From: Lentibacter algarum
Lineage (GTDB): Bacteria > Pseudomonadota > Alphaproteobacteria > Rhodobacterales > Rhodobacteraceae
NCBI RefSeq assembly: GCF_018860975.1
Contig: NZ_JAHKQI010000010.1
Location: 1-64,000 of the forward strand
Reading direction: 5' to 3'
DNA: 64,000 nt
Shown: one piece after another, positions 33,970 to 42,161 of the stretch
Position numbering within the stretch: the stretch's first letter is position 1
How the letters are laid out: every line of letters starts with the position of its first letter
Notes under the pieces: generated by a model
Seen by the model: the letters and a program-made list of their open reading frames with translations, nothing else
What the model was told of the DNA's origin: nothing
Database searches by the model: none
Program-made: the position numbers and the translations under genes

Positions 33970-34083
33970 ATGCGCGCAGCAACCCCAGAGCCGCTTGACT
34001 TTACACCTCCAAGCGCTCAAAAACCACGCGAACCATACCCGCAACCGGGCGCTTTTGTAGGCGCCAAACTGACGAGGAGCTAG
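33970..34083 (+). CDS. possible 37-residue leader ORF upstream of thrS
   Basis: An ATG at 33970 opens a Pro-rich ORF (MRAATPEPLDFTPPSAQKPR start) that ends at TAG 34081-34083, three bases before the thrS ATG. The thrS Shine-Dalgarno (GAGGAG) lies within its last codons, so translation of the two could be coupled. No family was recognised. It contains three Thr codons, too few for classic attenuation. Confidence 0.3.
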   Translation: MRAATPEPLDFTPPSAQKPREPYPQPGAFVGAKLTRS

Positions 34084-34086
34084 GCC

Positions 34087-36033
34087 ATGAGCCAGATTTC
34101 CCTTACTTTTCCTGACGGCAATTCACGCAGTTACGAGGCTGGCGTCACTGCCGCCGATGTCGCCGCAGACATCTCGAGCAGCCTGCGTAAAAAGGCGATT
34201 TCGGCAACAGTCAATGGTGAGCACTACGACTTGCAATGGCCGATTGAAGCCGATGCCAGTATCGCGCTGCACACCCTCAAAGACGAAGAGCAAGCCAACG
34301 AGCTTATCCGCCACGACTTTGCGCATGTCATGGCCCGCGCCGTGCAAGAACTTTGGCCTGACACCAAAGTCACCATCGGCCCGGTAATAGACAACGGCTG
34401 GTATTATGACTTTGACAGACAGGAGTCGTTCACACCAGAAGACCTCGCCCTGATCGAGAAAAAGATGAAAGAGATCATCAACTTGCGCGACACCGTGCGC
34501 ACCGAGATCTGGCCGCGCGACAAGGCAGTTCAATACTACAAAGACAATGGCGAACCCTATAAAGTCGAGCTGATCGACGCCATCCCCGGCGACGAACCTC
34601 TGCGCATGTATTGGCATGGCGAGTGGCAAGACTTGTGCCGCGGCCCACACCTTCAGCACACCGGGCAGTTGCCTGCTGACGCTTTCAAGCTGATGAGTAT
34701 TGCCGGCGCTTACTGGCGCGGCGATAGCAACCGCGAGATGCTCCAGCGCATTTACGGCGTGGCCTTTACAGGCAAGGAAAAGCTCAAAGCGCACCTCAAC
34801 ATGCTTGAGGAAGCTGCCAAGCGTGATCACCGCAAACTTGGCCGCGAGATGGACTTGTTCCACATGCAAGAAGAGGCCCCCGGGCAGATCTTCTGGCACC
34901 CGAACGGCTGGCGCATCTATACCGAGTTGCAAGACTATATGCGCCGCCGTCAGCGCGCCGGTGGGTATGTCGAGGTCAACACACCGCAGGTGGTCAACCG
35001 CAAACTCTGGGAGGCATCCGGCCACTGGGAGAGCTACCAAGAGAACATGTTCATCGTCGAAGTTGACGAAGACCACGCCCGCGAGAAAACAATCAACGCC
35101 CTCAAGCCGATGAACTGCCCCTGCCACATTCAGGTTTTCAACCAAGGCCTTAAGAGCTATCGTGACTTGCCCCTGCGCATGGCCGAGTTCGGCTCTTGCA
35201 ACCGTTACGAGCCCTCTGGCGCTTTGCACGGCATCATGCGCGTGCGTGGCTTTACTCAAGACGACGGGCACATCTTCTGCACCGAAGATCAGATCGTTGA
35301 CGAAACAGCCAAGTTCATCAACTTCCTCTCGGCAGTCTACTCAGACCTTGGCTTTGACGACTGGGCAATCAAGCTTTCCACCCGCCCTGAAAAGCGGATC
35401 GGAAGCGAAGAAACTTGGGACAAACTCGAAGCCGCCTTGGGCGACGCCTGTAATGCTGCTGGACATGAATATGAGTTGCTGCCGGGCGAAGGCGCGTTCT
35501 ATGGCCCCAAGCTTGAGTTCACCTTAACCGACGCGATCGGCCGCGAGTGGCAATGTGGCACCCTGCAAGTTGACAGCAACATGCCCGAACGGTTGAACGC
35601 CGCCTACATTGGCGCCGATGGCGACAAGCACCTGCCCTATATGTTGCACCGTGCCACGCTTGGCAGTTTCGAGCGCTTCATCGGCATCCTGATCGAGGAG
35701 CACGCAGGCAAGCTGCCTTTCTGGCTCGCCCCGCGTCAGGTTGTTGTCGCCACAATCATCTCGGACGCTGACGACTACGCTGCTGAGGTTGTTGCAGCAC
35801 TTCAGGCTGCAGGTGTGCGCGCCGAGCTTGATACTCGTAACGAGAAGATCAACTACAAAGTCCGCGAGCACTCACTTGGCAAGGTTCCGACGATCCTCGC
35901 TATCGGCCACCGCGAAGTTGAGGAGCGCACACTTACCGTGCGCATCCTCGGTGAAAAGCAGACAAGTGTTACAAGTTTCGACGAAATCATCGAGAAACTG
36001 GCAAAAGCTGCCACTCCGCCCGATCTTCTGTAA
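34087..36033 (+). CDS. thrS: threonyl-tRNA synthetase
   Basis: A 648-residue class II aminoacyl-tRNA synthetase with an N-terminal TGS domain (1-65), an editing domain with [10 protein letters not shown] (the HxxxH-type site, about 75-85), the catalytic core and the C-terminal anticodon-binding domain. The catalytic zinc-site Cys is in [12 protein letters not shown] near 340. It charges tRNA-Thr and clears Ser-tRNA-Thr. A GAGGAG ribosome site and a clear terminator at 36055-36083 show that it ends its transcript. Confidence 0.98.
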   Translation: MSQISLTFPDGNSRSYEAGVTAADVAADISSSLRKKAISATVNGEHYDLQWPIEADASIALHTLKDEEQANELIRHDFAHVMARAVQELWPDTKVTIGPVIDNGWYYDFDRQESFTPEDLALIEKKMKEIINLRDTVRTEIWPRDKAVQYYKDNGEPYKVELIDAIPGDEPLRMYWHGEWQDLCRGPHLQHTGQLPADAFKLMSIAGAYWRGDSNREMLQRIYGVAFTGKEKLKAHLNMLEEAAKRDHRKLGREMDLFHMQEEAPGQIFWHPNGWRIYTELQDYMRRRQRAGGYVEVNTPQVVNRKLWEASGHWESYQENMFIVEVDEDHAREKTINALKPMNCPCHIQVFNQGLKSYRDLPLRMAEFGSCNRYEPSGALHGIMRVRGFTQDDGHIFCTEDQIVDETAKFINFLSAVYSDLGFDDWAIKLSTRPEKRIGSEETWDKLEAALGDACNAAGHEYELLPGEGAFYGPKLEFTLTDAIGREWQCGTLQVDSNMPERLNAAYIGADGDKHLPYMLHRATLGSFERFIGILIEEHAGKLPFWLAPRQVVVATIISDADDYAAEVVAALQAAGVRAELDTRNEKINYKVREHSLGKVPTILAIGHREVEERTLTVRILGEKQTSVTSFDEIIEKLAKAATPPDLL

Positions 36034-36054
36034 CATTTAACGAGAAAAACCAGA

Positions 36055-36083
36055 GCGGGCGCCCCCTAACAGCGCCCGTTTTT
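36055..36083 (+). terminator. rho-independent terminator after thrS
   Basis: CGGGCGC (36056-36062) pairs with GCGCCCG (36072-36078) and is followed by TTTTTG, 22 bases after the thrS stop. Confidence 0.88.
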
Positions 36084-36142
36084 GTAACTATTGGGCAAAA
36101 TTCGGCTCAAAAGGGCCAATTTCACCCACGAAACCTCGCATA

Positions 36143-36157
36143 CGCGTGACACACGCG
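36143..36157. promoter_or_regulatory. palindrome upstream of bufA
   Basis: CGCGTG and CACGCG form a perfect 6-bp inverted repeat around ACA, about 90 bases before the bufA start. It is a candidate operator for the copper/bufferin operon; no known regulator can be assigned. Confidence 0.35.
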
Positions 36158-36244
36158 ACCGTGAATGGTCTGAAATCTTCCTTCAAGTTAGCTTTGGATC
36201 ACCGCAACACCGCGGCCCGATTTTAACACTTAAGGGAGATACCC

Positions 36245-36550
36245 ATGTCAAAGATGATGAAAACAGTTGCCGTAGCAGGCGCAGTCGCCGCAGCACTTAG
36301 CGCCCACGCAACCACCGCCTCAGCCGCCGAAAAAGAAAAATGCTTCGGCGTTGCCCTTGCAGGCGCAAATGACTGTGCAGCAGGCCCGGGCACGACATGC
36401 GCCGGCACCTCAAAAGTTGACTACCAAGGCAACGCTTGGTCGCTGGTTGACGAAGGCACATGCCTGACAATGGAACTTCCGGCTGGCATGGACGACATGG
36501 CACGTATGGGCTCACTCGAGGCTCTGGATCGTGACCTTCCTAAGTCTTAA
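36245..36550 (+). CDS. bufA: bufferin precursor peptide (DUF2282)
   Basis: A 101-residue precursor with a signal-peptide-like leader ([20 protein letters not shown], continuing to ASA) and a DUF2282 core holding exactly four Cys (residues 33, 44, 52 and 73) in the pattern KCFGVALAG...[11 protein letters not shown]...GTC. In described bufferin systems the MNIO enzyme modifies core Cys residues to heterocycles and the exported product binds copper. AAGGGAG precedes the ATG. A strong hairpin separates bufA from bufB, fitting higher precursor expression. Confidence 0.92.
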   Translation: MSKMMKTVAVAGAVAAALSAHATTASAAEKEKCFGVALAGANDCAAGPGTTCAGTSKVDYQGNAWSLVDEGTCLTMELPAGMDDMARMGSLEALDRDLPKS

Positions 36551-36560
36551 GCTGACGATC

Positions 36561-36582
36561 AAGGGCGGGGAAACCCGCCCTT
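36561..36582 (+). terminator. attenuating hairpin between bufA and bufB
   Basis: AAGGGCGGG and CCCGCCCTT form a perfect 9-bp stem capped by a GAAA tetraloop, 11 bases after the bufA stop. It is followed by only two T residues, so it is likely leaky and would raise bufA over bufB transcript. Confidence 0.7.
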
Positions 36583-36604
36583 ACCCACTCTGAGAGGCCT
36601 CGCT

Positions 36605-37462
36605 ATGCTCGACGCAAACAAGCCGTTTCCCAGCCTTCCTGCCAAGAGTGGCGTTGGGTATAAACCGCAGCATTTCGCCGAGATCATGCAAGACGCGGGG
36701 CCTGTCGGTTGGCTCGAAATACATGCCGAGAACTACATGGGCGACGGTGGCCGCCCGCTTGCACAACTGCGCCATCTCTCCGAAAGTTTTCCGATTTCCG
36801 TTCACGGCGTTGGCCTGTCGATTGGCGGCGAAGGCGCGCTTGATAGCGAGCACCTCGCCCGCCTCAGACACCTCTGTGAATGGCTTAATCCTGCAAGCTT
36901 TTCCGAGCATCTGGCTTGGTCGTCACACGAAAGCGCGTTTCTGAACGACCTTTTGCCGCTGCCTTACAACACCGTAACGCTCAACCGTGTCGCCGATCAC
37001 ATTGATCAGGTTCAAGAGGTTCTTGGGCGTCAAATGCTGCTCGAAAACCCGTCATCCTACCTCGCATTCGAGGCTTCAGACATGAGCGAAACCGAATTTC
37101 TGCGCCAAATCTCCAACAGAACAGGCTGTGGCCTGCTGCTGGATGTGAACAACGTGTTCGTATCGGCAACCAACCTCGGCTATAGCCCGCAGGCTTACAT
37201 TGACGATTTCGCGCTTGCGAATGTTGGAGAGATCCACCTCGGTGGTCACGACGAAGACGAAGATGATGCCGGCCGCCCGCTGCTGATCGACAGTCATGGT
37301 CGCGAAGTGATTGATCCGGTCTGGGCCTTGCTGGACTACACACTTGAGCGCTCCGGTGTGCGCCCTTTGCTTGTCGAATGGGACAATGATGTGCCCGAAT
37401 GGCCGCTGCTCGCAGCCGAGGCCGAACGCGCAGACGCCGCACTGCAAAAGGCTCTTGCATGA
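36605..37462 (+). CDS. bufB: MNIO (DUF692) peptide-modifying enzyme of the bufferin system
   Basis: A 285-residue TIM-barrel multinuclear non-heme iron oxidative enzyme. Family features are [12 protein letters not shown] at the N-terminus, [12 protein letters not shown] (about 38-49), [18 protein letters not shown] (about 102), [13 protein letters not shown] (about 179) and HLGGHDEDE (about 214), which supply the His/Asp/Glu iron ligands. In characterised relatives it oxidises Cys residues of the precursor peptide. Its stop overlaps the bufC ATG (ATGA). Confidence 0.94.
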   Translation: MLDANKPFPSLPAKSGVGYKPQHFAEIMQDAGPVGWLEIHAENYMGDGGRPLAQLRHLSESFPISVHGVGLSIGGEGALDSEHLARLRHLCEWLNPASFSEHLAWSSHESAFLNDLLPLPYNTVTLNRVADHIDQVQEVLGRQMLLENPSSYLAFEASDMSETEFLRQISNRTGCGLLLDVNNVFVSATNLGYSPQAYIDDFALANVGEIHLGGHDEDEDDAGRPLLIDSHGREVIDPVWALLDYTLERSGVRPLLVEWDNDVPEWPLLAAEAERADAALQKALA

Positions 37463-38217
37463 ACAACCATACAGCCTTCACCAGCGCGCTGCTCGACCCT
37501 GCCTTACCGGTCCCCGAAGGCTTGCTTGACGGCTTCGGCGCATCTGCAGGCAAGCGGTTTTCTGTCTATCGCAACAACGTGACGGTTTCGCTGATCGACG
37601 CGCTGCATGAGGGCTTCCCGGCCATAGTAAAACTGCTCGGAGAGGCAAACTTCAGCAATGTAGCGCGCGACTATCTGCGCGCCGAGCCGCCCTCATCCCC
37701 TTTGATGATGCTCTACGGGCGCGGCTTTCCCGACTACCTCGCAGCTTGCCCGCCTTTGGCCAAATTCGGTTACTTGTGTGACGTGGCGCGCCTTGAGTTT
37801 GCCCTCCGCGAGAGCTACCACGCCGCCGACGCGACTCCCATTGCTCCACAAGATTTTGCGCAAATAGCTCCGGAGCAACTCGCACAGGTTAAGATAACGC
37901 TCACGCCGTCTGCACGGCTGATCACCTCAGCATGGCCCGTATTTTCGCTTTGGCGCTACAACATGCAAGACGGGGCGGAGAAGCCCATCGCTCGTGCTGA
38001 AAGCACGCTCATCACCCGTCCGGAATATGACCCCATTCCTCATTTATTGCCCTCTGGCGGTGACATTTTCCTGAACGCGATAATCGCCCAAAACTCACTT
38101 GAAGAAGCGGCCAGCCAAGCCTCTGAGAAACATAGCAATTTCGACTTATCCACAATATTATCCACATTGCTGTCGTCACAGGCAATATCTCACTTATCAC
38201 TTGAGGATCAGCCATGA
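37459..38217 (+). CDS. bufC: DUF2063 partner protein of the bufferin system
   Basis: A 252-residue protein whose N-terminal DUF2063 domain ([29 protein letters not shown] at about 32-60; the key pattern is YRNN and ALxxxFP) is the putative recognition partner of the MNIO enzyme, helping it bind the precursor. The ATG at 37459 overlaps the bufB stop; the longer frame from 37399 is only bufB sequence in another frame. Its own stop overlaps the doxX ATG. Confidence 0.9.
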   Translation: MNNHTAFTSALLDPALPVPEGLLDGFGASAGKRFSVYRNNVTVSLIDALHEGFPAIVKLLGEANFSNVARDYLRAEPPSSPLMMLYGRGFPDYLAACPPLAKFGYLCDVARLEFALRESYHAADATPIAPQDFAQIAPEQLAQVKITLTPSARLITSAWPVFSLWRYNMQDGAEKPIARAESTLITRPEYDPIPHLLPSGGDIFLNAIIAQNSLEEAASQASEKHSNFDLSTILSTLLSSQAISHLSLEDQP

Positions 38218-38768
38218 ACTTATTGTTTTCATTTTATAATAGCCTCTCGCAGAGAGCTTCTAAACTGGCTCCCGATCTGCTGCCATTGCTCGCACGCTTT
38301 ACCTTTGCAGCAGTTCTAGTGGGCTATTTTTGGGCCTCCGGCGCGACCAAACTAGGCGATGGCGCGCTCGGTTTCCTCTATCCGTCAACAGGCGCCTATG
38401 CACAGATATTCCCACGGGCGATGGAGGCCGTTACCTACGACACCTCGCAGTTATCCGTCTTTCACTGGCTCGTCGTTGTCGGCGGAACACTGGCGGAGTT
38501 TGTCCTGCCGCTTTTGGTGCTTGTCGGGCTGTTTACCCGCCTTGCTGCACTCGCGATGATCGGCTTTGTCGCCCTTCAGTCTCTAACCGATCTCTTCGGT
38601 CACGGCGGGCTAAAACACCCCGAAACACTTGGTGCCTGGTTTGACAGAATGCCTGACAGCGCAATCCTTGATCAGCGGGCTTTCTGGCTCCTGTTGCTAA
38701 TAACACTGGTGCTTCACGGCGGCGGCTGGCTTTCACTTGATCGCTTGCTGACACGCTCGAAAGCCTGA
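38214..38768 (+). CDS. DoxX-family membrane protein
   Basis: A 184-residue protein with four predicted membrane helices (LLPLLARFTFAAVLVGYFWASG, then segments near 80-130 and a last one near 155-175). DoxX proteins are quinone- or thiol-linked membrane proteins and are often encoded with bufferin genes. Translation is coupled to bufC by a 4-base overlap, so it is the fourth gene of the operon. Its role there is unproven. Confidence 0.88.
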   Translation: MNLLFSFYNSLSQRASKLAPDLLPLLARFTFAAVLVGYFWASGATKLGDGALGFLYPSTGAYAQIFPRAMEAVTYDTSQLSVFHWLVVVGGTLAEFVLPLLVLVGLFTRLAALAMIGFVALQSLTDLFGHGGLKHPETLGAWFDRMPDSAILDQRAFWLLLLITLVLHGGGWLSLDRLLTRSKA

Positions 38769-38782
38769 TCGCGATTGTCCAG

Positions 38783-39103
38783 TCAGCCCAGCAATACCGC
38801 CTGCACATCATTCCCCCACCCGAGATAAAGCGCATCTCCGGCAACGATCAATGGTCGCTTCATCAACGCAGGATGCGCCATGAGCAACGCAAGTGGCTGT
38901 TCGGAACGCTCAGCCTCACTTAACCCCCTCCAAGTCGTTGATCTTGTGTTCAAAAGCGTCATTCCGAACTGCCCGAATGCTCGCCCCAACAGAGCCTCGT
39001 CTATGCCATCAGCGCGCACGTCAACCAAAGTGTAGCCCTCAAGTGCCTTCAAGGCCTTGCGGCAAGTGTCGCAGTTCTTCAGCCCGTAAATTGTCCGAGA
39101 CAT
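38783..39103 (-). CDS. ArsC/Spx-like thioredoxin-fold protein
   Basis: A 106-residue protein beginning MSRTIYGLKNCDTCRKALKA, with an N-terminal CxxC redox motif (Cys 11 and 14) and the ArsC-family pattern ending in a segment with MKRPLIV. This is the YffB/Spx-like branch, distinct from arsenate reductases with HxCx3R. GGAGG precedes the ATG at 39103; the longer frame upstream runs antisense to the cold-shock gene leader. It is convergent with doxX, 14 bases apart. Confidence 0.9.
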   Translation of the reverse strand: MSRTIYGLKNCDTCRKALKALEGYTLVDVRADGIDEALLGRAFGQFGMTLLNTRSTTWRGLSEAERSEQPLALLMAHPALMKRPLIVAGDALYLGWGNDVQAVLLG

Positions 39104-39280
39104 CTCATACCTCCATATTTCATTTGATTTTCGCACAGATCGTGCAATCCTGACAACGTGACTTTCAGTTTCCGAGCTCCGATTTTCACGCCTTTCAGCT
39201 GCCGGACGCTTCGAAAACGCGAGTGTCACTGACAATCGCGGCCGGCCAGATACGCCCCGCCAAGTGAAGGAGACAACACT

Positions 39281-39487
39281 ATGCCAAACGGAACCGTAAA
39301 GTGGTTTAACACCACCAAAGGTTACGGCTTCATCGAGCCCGAAGGCGGCGGAAACGACGTATTCGTGCACATTTCTGCGGTCGAACGCTCGGGGCTAACT
39401 GGCCTCGCAGACAACCAGAAGATCACATTCGAACTACAAGAAGGTCGCGACGGGCGCGAGATGGCCTCAGATATCAAGCTTGCTTGA
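39281..39487 (+). CDS. cspA: cold-shock-domain protein
   Basis: A 68-residue single-CSD RNA chaperone with RNP1 KGYGFIEPE (about 13-21) and RNP2 VFVHIS (about 31-36). It binds single-stranded RNA/DNA and relieves secondary structure. GAAGGAG precedes the ATG. The 177-base region to the divergent ArsC-like gene leaves room for the long 5' leader common in csp genes. A terminator follows. Confidence 0.96.
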   Translation: MPNGTVKWFNTTKGYGFIEPEGGGNDVFVHISAVERSGLTGLADNQKITFELQEGRDGREMASDIKLA

Positions 39488-39507
39488 CGTCACGACAAAA
39501 GCAAAAA

Positions 39508-39531
39508 CGCGCGGATAACTCCGCGCGCTTT
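39508..39531 (+). terminator. terminator after cspA
   Basis: CGCGCGGA pairs with TCCGCGCG around a TAAC loop, followed by CTTTG, 21 bases after the cspA stop. Confidence 0.75.
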
Positions 39532-39558
39532 GATCTTAGCCAATGCTGGCAAGACGGC

Positions 39559-39837
39559 TTAGTAGCAGCCCTTTGAGCCTTCAAGGCAAGTGTCTTTGTA
39601 AACGTGGCGAACCCGCTTTTTGCGCACAACCCGCTTCTTTACAGGGTGTGACATCATGCTGGCATATGATTGCGACTGGTTCGGTGTTCCGCAGCAAATA
39701 ACGCCACCCATAACAATCGGCGACAGGCCGTTCGGGCAGTTGTTCGTGCCTCCGTAAGGATAGGTAGGAGCCTCGGCAAAAGCCGGAAGCGCGATCATGG
39801 CAGCAACAGCCGCTCCGATAAGTGTGTTCAGTTTCAT
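39559..39837 (-). CDS. small secreted Cys-rich, Lys/Arg-rich protein
   Basis: A 92-residue protein with a clear signal peptide (MKLNTLIGAAVAAMIALPAFA) followed by a short mature chain holding five Cys (NCPNG, VICCG, DTCLEGSKGCY) and a basic stretch (VKKRVVRKKRVRH). GAGGGA precedes the ATG at 39837. No family is recognised. The odd Cys number suggests a metal site, a dimer or a partly paired form. It is convergent with cspA and lies 1 kb from the bufferin operon. Confidence 0.75.
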   Translation of the reverse strand: MKLNTLIGAAVAAMIALPAFAEAPTYPYGGTNNCPNGLSPIVMGGVICCGTPNQSQSYASMMSHPVKKRVVRKKRVRHVYKDTCLEGSKGCY

Positions 39838-39969
39838 TTCGTGTCCCTCACCCAAATGTTGTGTGTTCTTTCGTCTAGGCTACTGATTGTCGCCGAAAGG
39901 TCAAACGAAAAGCTTTGAAACAACGTGTTTTCAGTCGCGTTTCCAGTTTCAATTCCGCGCTCGCCAGCC

Positions 39970-40875
39970 TTACTTGAGCAAGCCCATAAACTCGCGCCAT
40001 TCGCCCTTGCTCATGCCCGAGCTTTCCTGAGTGACGTCTTCGCCCTTCAGCATTGCGCGCACAGCCTCAAGCGCTTTTGACGACAAGGTAGCACCGCCCA
40101 TGCGGTAATCTTCAAAGGCAGCATAAGCAGCAGGCACCCAATCCGCGACAACTTTACAGATCGCATCGGCATAAACCCGAATCTCGTATTGCGCATGTGC
40201 ATCGGCCCGCAAGCGCAGGAAGTGCAGCAAGTTGTGCAAGTCAACCTTCCAATACCACTGTGTATAGATGTTCGCGGGTAGGTTCATCCGTGCCAGTTCG
40301 CGCGCCAAACCTTGCTGGCCGTCATCTGAGATCATCTCTTCATAGTGATCATATGCGCGCGATGCGTCGTCGCGCAAGTAACGCAGCACACGCTCGGCCT
40401 CTTCGCCAGTCAGCGCTTCGCCGCGACCTTGGTTGTTCACAACCGACTGAGCTGCGAGCTGGTCTGCTTGAGGAATGTAAAACTCACGGTCCAGGATAGA
40501 ATAGCGCGCCGAATACTCGTTCACATTTGCTGTCCGGTGCCTAATCCATTGGCGCGCCACGAACACCGGCAGCTTCACATGCAACTTCACTTCGCACATT
40601 TCAAACGGTGTCGAGTGCCAATGGCGCATGAGATAGCGGATAAGCCCCTCGTCATTCTGAACCGACTTCGTCCCGCGGCCGTAGCTTACCCGTGCCGCCT
40701 GACAGATCGCCGCATCGTCGCCCATGTAGTCGATCACCCGGATAAACCCGTGATCAAGCACAGGGTAAGCCGTGTAAAGATGCTTCTCCATGCCTTCACT
40801 CACAGCACGCAACGTGTTTTGCGGCGTGGCGCGCAATGCCTCGATTTCGGCTATCTGATCGGCATTGAGCGGCAT
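39970..40875 (-). CDS. thyX: flavin-dependent thymidylate synthase
   Basis: A 301-residue FAD enzyme making dTMP from dUMP with methylene-THF and NADPH. The ThyX motif region [19 protein letters not shown] (about residues 112-130) carries RHR and the S-x-R. Length is at the long end of the family, with an N-terminal extension of about 40 residues. ATG 40875 is chosen because homology starts at [15 protein letters not shown]. It is divergent from the lipoprotein gene and suggests that thyA is absent or secondary in this genome. Confidence 0.96.
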   Translation of the reverse strand: MPLNADQIAEIEALRATPQNTLRAVSEGMEKHLYTAYPVLDHGFIRVIDYMGDDAAICQAARVSYGRGTKSVQNDEGLIRYLMRHWHSTPFEMCEVKLHVKLPVFVARQWIRHRTANVNEYSARYSILDREFYIPQADQLAAQSVVNNQGRGEALTGEEAERVLRYLRDDASRAYDHYEEMISDDGQQGLARELARMNLPANIYTQWYWKVDLHNLLHFLRLRADAHAQYEIRVYADAICKVVADWVPAAYAAFEDYRMGGATLSSKALEAVRAMLKGEDVTQESSGMSKGEWREFMGLLK

Positions 40876-41002
40876 AGAAAGAATCCTTTTTGGCGGCTGA
40901 GTCGTGGCGACTATATCTTGCGAAAGCACATCAATGAAACACAAGAAGTTGCGCGGAAACGCCACAATTGAAGATTCTTCCTCCAATCAGGCATAGCTTT
41001 GA

Positions 41003-41031
41003 TTGACAACGCCCGCACAACCAGCGATTTT
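41003..41031 (+). promoter_or_regulatory. candidate sigma-70 promoter of the lipoprotein-Slam pair
   Basis: A perfect TTGACA (41003-41008) is followed after 17 bases by GATTTT (41026-41031), a weak -10, 33 bases before the lipoprotein ATG. Confidence 0.4.
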
Positions 41032-41063
41032 TCATCAAATTTGGGACATCGAGGGCTGCCAGC

Positions 41064-42161
41064 ATGAAACGAGCATTTTCACTTTTCACACTTCTTGCCT
41101 TCCTTTCAGCCTGCGGCGGTGACGGAACAAACCCCTTTGATGATCCGATCGACCCGACAGACCCAAGCTCAAAAAACAGCAAGTTCCTGTTTGATATTGA
41201 TGACAAGTTCACAATGAATGATGTGGTCTACAACGAGGCCAGTGATCAACTCGTAATCAACAACCTGCCGTTTGACGGCCCTGACGGCATTTATGACCGC
41301 ACGCGCACCGAACGCGGTGTTGGCGTGTATCGCAGCCGCAAAACCGGCACCACAGGGCAGATCCGGCACTATGCGGTGTTCATGCGTAACGAAGACATGC
41401 AGGTTGCCGCAGCCGCTGGTGCGGAGTGGGTTGATGTCGGCTATGGCGGCGCCAACGTAAAACGCAACGGCTACAATCTGCCTGGCGGTGTTGGTGAATA
41501 TGTCTTCCTCGGAACATACGGCTCGGTCAGAACACGCAGCGACGGCGCAGGGGCGCACATCGTAACCGGCGACGTGACCCTACTTCTCGACATCTTTGAC
41601 TTTGATGAAAGTGGCGGTGAACCGGGCGACGGCATTCTTGAAGGCAGTATTGTCGGCTACATCGACAACCGAACCCGCACCGACGCCGAGACAGGTGCAC
41701 CTATCACAAACAACCTCCCCACCGTGAGCCTGACTCTGGTTCAATATGATCCGGAAACCGGCGAGTTTGACGAAGGTATTACCAGCACCGGCCACAACGG
41801 AAGTATCCGCGATGAAGGCCTCTGGGAGGGCTTTGTTGGTGGCTCGGATGGCAGCTCGATTGGCGCCTATGTGACGCTCAACGGCCCTGCCGAAATCCAG
41901 ACAATAAGCTATGAAGTCGCTACATACACTGCCCCTGATGGCTCGACTGGTGTTGTCTCGGGCTACACGGCAGAAACCGATTACGATGCCATTTTTGCAA
42001 TGGTTAATGCTGGCGAACAAGTGGGGCTCCAGACGGCCGACCAATCAGGCATACCTGCCGGATCAAGCGTGTCAGTCGAAATCGAAACCGTCACAATTGA
42101 AACGGCTGCGGATGGCCGCGAGATCGGTGTCTTGCTGACAGAACAAGAGCCTGACAGCTAA
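41064..42161 (+). CDS. surface-type lipoprotein with TbpB-like beta-barrel features
   Basis: A 365-residue lipoprotein. The signal peptide ends in the lipobox LSAC (Cys 17), followed by a Gly/Asp/Pro-rich linker (GGDGTNPFDDPIDPTDPSS). The rest is beta-rich and contains two blocks typical of transferrin-binding-protein B-like barrels: a GVGVYRSRKTGTTGQIRHYAVF strand pair and a long C-terminal section with GSIRDEGLWEGFVGG. It overlaps the following Slam-like gene by one base (TAATG), which is the standard arrangement of a Slam substrate. The ligand it binds on the cell surface is unknown. Confidence 0.8.
   Translation: MKRAFSLFTLLAFLSACGGDGTNPFDDPIDPTDPSSKNSKFLFDIDDKFTMNDVVYNEASDQLVINNLPFDGPDGIYDRTRTERGVGVYRSRKTGTTGQIRHYAVFMRNEDMQVAAAAGAEWVDVGYGGANVKRNGYNLPGGVGEYVFLGTYGSVRTRSDGAGAHIVTGDVTLLLDIFDFDESGGEPGDGILEGSIVGYIDNRTRTDAETGAPITNNLPTVSLTLVQYDPETGEFDEGITSTGHNGSIRDEGLWEGFVGGSDGSSIGAYVTLNGPAEIQTISYEVATYTAPDGSTGVVSGYTAETDYDAIFAMVNAGEQVGLQTADQSGIPAGSSVSVEIETVTIETAADGREIGVLLTEQEPDS

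Noticed and set aside
34123-35271. 382-codon minus-strand frame within thrS
   Set aside because: Antisense shadow caused by codon bias of thrS; no start signal.
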